Part shown: positions 12,836-15,389 of the stretch, piece by piece
How positions within the stretch are numbered: position 1 is the first letter of the stretch
Layout of the letters: the number at the start of each line of letters is the position of its first letter
From: Spyradocola sp034113365
GTDB taxonomy: Bacteria; Bacillota; Clostridia; Christensenellales; UBA1750
Assembly (NCBI GenBank): GCA_034113365.1
Contig: JAXEXP010000065.1
Location: 1 to 15,389 of the forward strand
Length of the DNA: 15,389 bases
Reading direction: 5' to 3'
Position numbers and translations under genes: made by a program
Notes under the pieces: generated by a model
Told to the model about the DNA's origin: nothing
The model's database searches: none
What the model saw: the letters and a program-made list of their open reading frames with translations, nothing else

Positions 12836-12889
12836 ATTACAATACTCGTAATACAGGGTATAGGCGTAGACGCGCGCATAATTCTGCAT
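12812..12889 (-). CDS. Tyrosine-rich aroF leader peptide
   Basis: A 25-codon reading frame starting at ATG 12889 with an AAGGAG SD (12905-12900) 10 nt upstream and a TAA stop at 12814-12812. Tyrosine codons occupy positions 4, 8, 10, 13, 14 and 16, including the tandem pair 13-14; the C-terminus reads CNAGCLRCA. The frame begins about 28 nt after the predicted transcription start of the aroF promoter and precedes an intrinsic terminator. The peptide itself probably has no function: ribosome stalling at Tyr codons when charged tRNA-Tyr is scarce would leave codons 19-24 free to form the antiterminator. Six of 25 residues being Tyr is far above chance. Promoter, SD, peptide, antiterminator and terminator are all in the expected order. 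Confidence 0.82.
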   Translation of the reverse strand: MQNYARVYAYTLYYEYCNAGCLRCA

Positions 12890-12924
12890 GACCGCAGGTC
12901 TCCTTCCCTTCAGAAGTTGAAAAG

Positions 12925-12954
12925 AGTATACACCCGCGCGCGCCCCGTTGTCAA
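12925..12954 (-). promoter_or_regulatory. Promoter of the aroF leader transcript
   Basis: Minus strand TTGACA (12954-12949), an 18-bp spacer and TATACT (12930-12925). The transcript should begin near 12918, 28 nt before the leader peptide. The -35 lies within a dyad shared with the divergent kptA promoter. Confidence 0.85.
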
Positions 12955-12970
12955 CTGCAAAAGTTGCCAA
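12948..12970. promoter_or_regulatory. Candidate operator dyad between aroF and kptA promoters
   Basis: TTGTCAACT (12948-12956), five bases, AGTTGCCAA (12962-12970): a 9-5-9 inverted repeat matching at 8 of 9 pairs. It covers both -35 elements. Part of the symmetry follows from two back-to-back -35 boxes, but the CAACT/AGTTG extension does not. Confidence 0.45.
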
Positions 12971-12993
12971 AGCCCGCGCGCATCGTGTATACT
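12964..12993 (+). promoter_or_regulatory. Promoter of kptA-HAD unit
   Basis: TTGCCA (12964-12969), an 18-bp spacer and TATACT (12988-12993), about 32 bases before ATG 13026. It is divergent from the aroF promoter, with the -35 elements 9 bp apart. Confidence 0.78.
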
Positions 12994-13025
12994 GTCCTAT
13001 ATAAAATTCGGAGGAGGGGAGAGAC

Positions 13026-13571
13026 ATGGACTGCACCCGCGCCAGCAAATACCTCTCGCGCATCCTGCGCCACGACCCGGCCATGGTGGGCCTTGCGCTG
13101 GACGAGCACGGCTACCTGCCTGTGGACGCGCTGCTGAACGGCATGGCCCGCGCCGGCAAATACCCGCTCACGCCCGAGGAGCTGCGCTTCATTGTGCGCA
13201 CCGACGCCAAGCAGCGCTACAGCTTCTCGCCCGACGGCACGCGCATCCGCGCCAACCAGGGCCATTCCATCCCCGTGGACCTCGAGCTGCCCGCCTCCCG
13301 GCCGCCGGAGACGCTGTTCCACGGCACCGCATCGCGCTTACTGCCCTCCATACGGCAAAAGGGCCTGCTGCGCGAGGAGCGGCTGTACGTCCACCTCTCC
13401 CGCGACCTGGACACCGCCCGCACCGTCGGCGCCCGGCACGGCCGGCCCGTGGTGCTCACCGTGGACGCCGCGCGCATGGCCGCGGACGGCCTGCCCTTCT
13501 TCCTCTCCGCCAACGGCGTGTGGCTGACGGAGCACGTCCCGCCCCAATACCTGACCTTCCCGGAGGCATGA
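13026..13571 (+). CDS. kptA: RNA 2'-phosphotransferase (Tpt1/KptA)
   Basis: A 181-residue member of the Tpt1/KptA family, which removes an internal 2'-phosphate from RNA by transferring it to NAD+. The N-terminal winged-helix lobe has 'ASKYLSRILRHDP' (R15, H16) and the link 'FSPDGTRIRANQGHSI' (R75, H80). The ADP-ribosyltransferase-like lobe has 'LFHGTASRLLPSIRQKGL', 'LYVHLSRDLDTARTVGARHG' and 'VVLTVDAARM'. All family landmarks are present and the length is normal. Bacteria lack the tRNA splicing that makes the yeast substrate, so its physiological role is unknown. ATG 13026 follows a GGAGGAGGGGAGAG SD. The stop overlaps the next gene's first ATG, so translation is probably coupled to the HAD gene. 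Confidence 0.94.
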   Translation: MDCTRASKYLSRILRHDPAMVGLALDEHGYLPVDALLNGMARAGKYPLTPEELRFIVRTDAKQRYSFSPDGTRIRANQGHSIPVDLELPASRPPETLFHGTASRLLPSIRQKGLLREERLYVHLSRDLDTARTVGARHGRPVVLTVDAARMAADGLPFFLSANGVWLTEHVPPQYLTFPEA

Positions 13572-13576
13572 ACACA

Positions 13577-14224
13577 ATGGATTTCCGATACGCGATCTTC
13601 GATCTGGACGGCACGCTGCTCGACTCCATGCCCGTGTGGGATCACCTTGCCGAGCACTACCTGCTGCAAAAGGGCAAAGCCCCCCGCCACGACCTGCGCG
13701 CCACGCTTGCCGCCATGGACATGCGCGAGTCCGCCGACTACCTCATCTCGGCCTATTCCCTGCCCGTCACGCCCGATGGGCTGATGGACGAGATGAACGC
13801 GCTGGCGATGGAGGCCTACCGCACCACCGTCCAGCCCAAGCCCGGCGTGCCCGAGTACCTCGCGGCGCTGCGCGAACGCGGCGTGCGGCTGTCCGTCGCC
13901 ACCGCCACCGACCGCCCGCCGGTGGAGGCCGCGCTGCGCCGCCTGTCGCTGTTGGACTGCTTCGACGGCATCTTCACCTGCACCGAGGTGGGCAGGAGCA
14001 AGCGCCACCCCGACGTGTTCCTCGCCGCGCTGCACGCGATGGGCGGCAGCCTGGCCGACGCCGTGGTGTTTGAGGACTCCCTGCACGCCATCCGCACCGC
14101 AAAGGCCGCGGGCTTCCGCGTCATCGCCGTGCCCGACGCCTCCGCCGCCCATGACCGCGACGCCATCCGCGCGCTTGCCGACGCATGGTTTGACGACTTC
14201 GCGCAGGCGCTGAAGGATATGTAG
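13577..14224 (+). CDS. HAD-superfamily phosphatase (beta-phosphoglucomutase-like)
   Basis: A 215-residue haloacid dehalogenase-type hydrolase. Motif I is 'AIFDLDGTLLDS' with nucleophile D9 and acid/base D11. Motif II is in 'LSVATATDRP', where T replaces the usual S. Motif III lysine is in 'GRSKRHPDVF', and motif IV is 'VVFEDSLHAIRTAKAAGF'. The helical cap (about 18-85) places it in the beta-PGM/phosphatase subclass I. It probably dephosphorylates a small sugar phosphate or nucleotide; the substrate cannot be told. The start is uncertain: ATG 13568 overlaps the kptA stop (ATGA) but lies 1 nt from GGAGG (13562-13566), whereas ATG 13577 is 10 nt from it and gives the usual N-terminus. It is co-transcribed with kptA and convergent with the serine hydrolase gene, 16 nt away. 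Confidence 0.92.
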   Translation: MDFRYAIFDLDGTLLDSMPVWDHLAEHYLLQKGKAPRHDLRATLAAMDMRESADYLISAYSLPVTPDGLMDEMNALAMEAYRTTVQPKPGVPEYLAALRERGVRLSVATATDRPPVEAALRRLSLLDCFDGIFTCTEVGRSKRHPDVFLAALHAMGGSLADAVVFEDSLHAIRTAKAAGFRVIAVPDASAAHDRDAIRALADAWFDDFAQALKDM

Positions 14225-14240
14225 TTGACGTCAGCGGACT

Positions 14241-15029
14241 TCACAACATCCGCTCAACCGTCCCGCCGCACAACTGCCATGCCCGCAGCGACGCCTCGCG
14301 CACCCAGCGCTCCGCCGCGGGCACGTCCGGCCCGCAGTATGCGAAGCACAGCACAAAGGGCTGCGGCGCGTCCACCAGCCCCACGTCGTGCGTGATGCCG
14401 GCGCCCTCGCCCGTCTTGTGCGCCACGCGCGCGCCCTCGGGCAGGTATCCCGGGATCTTGTGGTTGATCTGCTGTTCAAACAGCAGCTCCAGGCAGAACT
14501 GCGCCCACACCTGCCCCTGCTGCGCCTCCCGCCGGATGCGCTCGAGCAGCTGCCCCATCTCCCGCGGCGTGAACGCGTTCTGTTTTCCCGCCCGCGCCGC
14601 TTCCTCGTCGAACAGCAGCCGCTCCAGGTGCGTGCGCGCAAGCCCCAGCGCCCGGAAGTCATCGTTGAGCCCCTCCAGGCCGAAGCGCCGCAGCAGCAGG
14701 TTCGTCGCCGTGTTGTCGCTGATGACCACCATCAGCGCGCACAGCGTGCGCAGGCTCACCTCCGGCTCGCCGTCAAAGTACCACAGCGCACCGCAGGGCG
14801 GCACGCGCTCTTTTTTTGCGCACACCAGCCGCTCCGACCAGTCCGCGCGCCCCTGCTGCACCTGCCGCGCCACCGCGCACAGCACCGGAAGCTTGATGAC
14901 GCTCGCTGCGGTATAGGCCTCATCCGCCCCGTGGCAGAATTCCTCCCCGGTCACAAGATTTTTCCAGTACACCCCCGCGCGCCCCGGCAGCGCCGCCAGC
15001 TGCGCCTCCCAACTGCTGAGATCCGGCAT
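14241..15029 (-). CDS. Class A beta-lactamase-related serine hydrolase
   Basis: A 262-residue protein of the beta-lactamase/transpeptidase-like fold. Active-site motifs: S43-V-I-K46 (SxxK), S104-D-N106 (SDN) and K205-T-G207 (KTG). The omega-loop region (LLFDEEAARAGKQNAFTPRE) fits the family, but the class A ExxLN glutamate motif is not evident, so deacylation of beta-lactams is doubtful. There is no signal peptide from ATG 15029 (SD GGGAGGGA about 8 nt before), which is odd for a beta-lactamase. The open frame continues upstream to 15353 but contains this gene's promoter and the divergent gene's start. It may be a cytoplasmic peptidase, esterase or amidase. It has its own promoter at 15055-15083. 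Confidence 0.88.
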   Translation of the reverse strand: MPDLSSWEAQLAALPGRAGVYWKNLVTGEEFCHGADEAYTAASVIKLPVLCAVARQVQQGRADWSERLVCAKKERVPPCGALWYFDGEPEVSLRTLCALMVVISDNTATNLLLRRFGLEGLNDDFRALGLARTHLERLLFDEEAARAGKQNAFTPREMGQLLERIRREAQQGQVWAQFCLELLFEQQINHKIPGYLPEGARVAHKTGEGAGITHDVGLVDAPQPFVLCFAYCGPDVPAAERWVREASLRAWQLCGGTVERML

Positions 15030-15054
15030 TTTTCCGTCCCTCCCTTTCGTCAAC

Positions 15055-15083
15055 AGCATAGCGCAGCGCCGCGCGCCTGTCAA
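15055..15083 (-). promoter_or_regulatory. Promoter of the serine hydrolase gene
   Basis: Minus strand TTGACA (15083-15078), a 17-bp spacer and TATGCT (15060-15055), giving a short leader of about 20 nt before ATG 15029. Confidence 0.8.
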
Positions 15084-15110
15084 TGCGGCCGCCGCAGGAA
15101 CGCAAACAAA

Positions 15111-15127
15111 CCTATTGACAATATAGG
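15111..15127. promoter_or_regulatory. Candidate Rrf2/CymR-type operator
   Basis: CCTAT (15111-15115), seven bases, ATAGG (15123-15127): an inverted repeat overlapping the -35 of the sulfhydrylase promoter and flanked by A-rich sequence. Cysteine-responsive CymR sites in Firmicutes are similar AT-rich repeats ending in TAGGAA, which fits a sulfur gene. A further GTAGGAAAT occurs at about 15167-15175. Confidence 0.45.
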
Positions 15128-15143
15128 AAATACATGGTAAACT
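15115..15143 (+). promoter_or_regulatory. Promoter of the O-acetylhomoserine sulfhydrylase gene
   Basis: TTGACA (15115-15120), a 17-bp spacer and TAAACT (15138-15143), with TGG before the -10. It leaves an untranslated leader of about 78 nt with only a weak hairpin (CCGCT/AGCGG, 15189-15211) and no recognisable SAM riboswitch or T-box. Confidence 0.82.
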
Positions 15144-15227
15144 CCTGAGTATAAACCCATAAACCGAGTAGGAAATGCAGAGGATTCCCGCTACCCCAAA
15201 ATCAAAGCGGAAGTGAGGAGCGAACCC

Positions 15228-15389
15228 ATGAGCAAGTATAGATTTGAGACCCTTCAGCTGCACGTAGGCCAGGAGCAGCCCGATCCCGCGACGGATTCCC
15301 GCGCGGTGCCGATCTACCAGACGACCTCGTACGTGTTCCGCAACTCGGCGCATGCGGCGGCGCGCTTTGGGCTGGCCGACGCAGGCAAC
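15228..15389 (+). CDS. metY: O-acetylhomoserine sulfhydrylase, 5' part
   Basis: The first 54 codons of a Cys/Met-metabolism PLP enzyme; the gene continues past the window end. 'FETLQLHVGQEQPDPATDSR' followed by 'AVPIYQTTSYVF' and 'SAHAAARFGL' is the characteristic start of O-acetylhomoserine (thiol)-lyases, which make homocysteine from O-acetylhomoserine and sulfide in the cytoplasm. Cystathionine gamma-synthase or gamma-lyase relatives start similarly, but the 'LHVGQEQPDPATDSRAVPIYQTTSY' pattern is most like MetY/Cys-d. ATG 15228 has AGGAG 7 nt upstream. The candidate Rrf2-type dyad on its promoter suggests sulfur regulation. Confidence 0.9.
   Translation, partial: MSKYRFETLQLHVGQEQPDPATDSRAVPIYQTTSYVFRNSAHAAARFGLADAGN

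Noticed and set aside
12689..12917. T-box riboswitch before aroF
   Set aside because: No AGGGTGGNACCGCG T-box sequence or stem I pattern is present; the leader is explained by a Tyr-rich peptide and antiterminator/terminator pair.
12917..13576. Plus-strand upstream extension of the HAD frame through kptA
   Set aside because: It is Arg/Pro/Ala-rich out-of-frame translation of kptA; the HAD motif I begins only after 13577.
14226..14254. Palindrome TGACGTCA and AGCGGA/TCCGCT hairpin between convergent HAD and hydrolase genes
   Set aside because: The 8-bp palindrome is expected by chance in 15 kb, and the 6-bp stem overlaps the hydrolase coding end with no T run, so I did not call a terminator.
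15144..15227. Riboswitch in the metY leader
   Set aside because: Only about 80 nt with weak short stems; no SAM-I core or kink-turn pattern is recognisable.
15030..15353. N-terminal extension of the serine hydrolase frame
   Set aside because: It overlaps the metY start and contains the hydrolase's own TTGACA-17-TATGCT promoter; the SD before ATG 15029 is good.

Overview
The window is about 15.4 kb of G+C-rich chromosome, with codon third positions dominated by G/C. Shine-Dalgarno sites are strong, sigma-A-type promoters are plain, and there are rRNA/tRNA clusters and a yjdF-type leader. Together these point to a Gram-positive member of the Clostridia, probably a gut Oscillospirales or Christensenellales relative. 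The taxonomic guess is inference from style and protein resemblance. I see no phage, transposon, CRISPR or plasmid signature; it reads as ordinary core chromosome with several informative regulatory regions.

Layout, left to right. (1) 1-800: the tail of an rRNA operon (5S copy 1 plus terminator), a frameshifted Nudix-hydrolase remnant, then a second 5S gene with its own promoter, followed by tRNA-Asn and a terminator. (2) 834-4139: a two-gene carbohydrate unit, a DHDPS/NAL-family aldolase and a GH38 alpha-mannosidase. (3) 4177-4432: a promoter, initiator and elongator tRNA-Met genes, and a terminator. (4) 4454-5320: a VOC/glyoxalase-like protein and a GNAT acetyltransferase, convergent with a nitroreductase on the minus strand. 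(5) 6056-7300: an M29 aminopeptidase, divergent from the nitroreductase. (6) 7424-9306: a diaminopimelate decarboxylase-like enzyme, a small lipoprotein and a CPYC glutaredoxin-like protein, closed by a terminator. (7) 9467-10036: a single-pass membrane protein of unknown function, ended by a perfect 42-bp palindrome shared with the convergent yjdF gene. (8) Minus strand 10111-12954: yjdF with a structured riboswitch-like leader, a ZIP metal transporter, and a DAHP synthase (aroF). (9) 13026-14224: kptA and a HAD phosphatase. (10) A minus-strand class A beta-lactamase-like serine hydrolase, divergent from the start of an O-acetylhomoserine sulfhydrylase gene that runs off the window.

The most striking signal is upstream of aroF. 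A strong minus-strand promoter drives a leader encoding a 25-residue peptide with six tyrosines. It is followed by an intrinsic terminator whose 5' arm can instead pair with the end of the leader-peptide reading frame. This is the full architecture of ribosome-mediated attenuation by tyrosine, on the first enzyme of aromatic amino acid synthesis, in a lineage where T-boxes usually do this job. The aroF promoter also stands back-to-back with the kptA promoter, across a 9-5-9 dyad that covers both -35 elements.

Other points worth noting are compensatory base-pair changes between the two 5S copies, a candidate Rrf2/CymR-type operator on the sulfhydrylase promoter, and a possible anti-Shine-Dalgarno tract in the yjdF leader.
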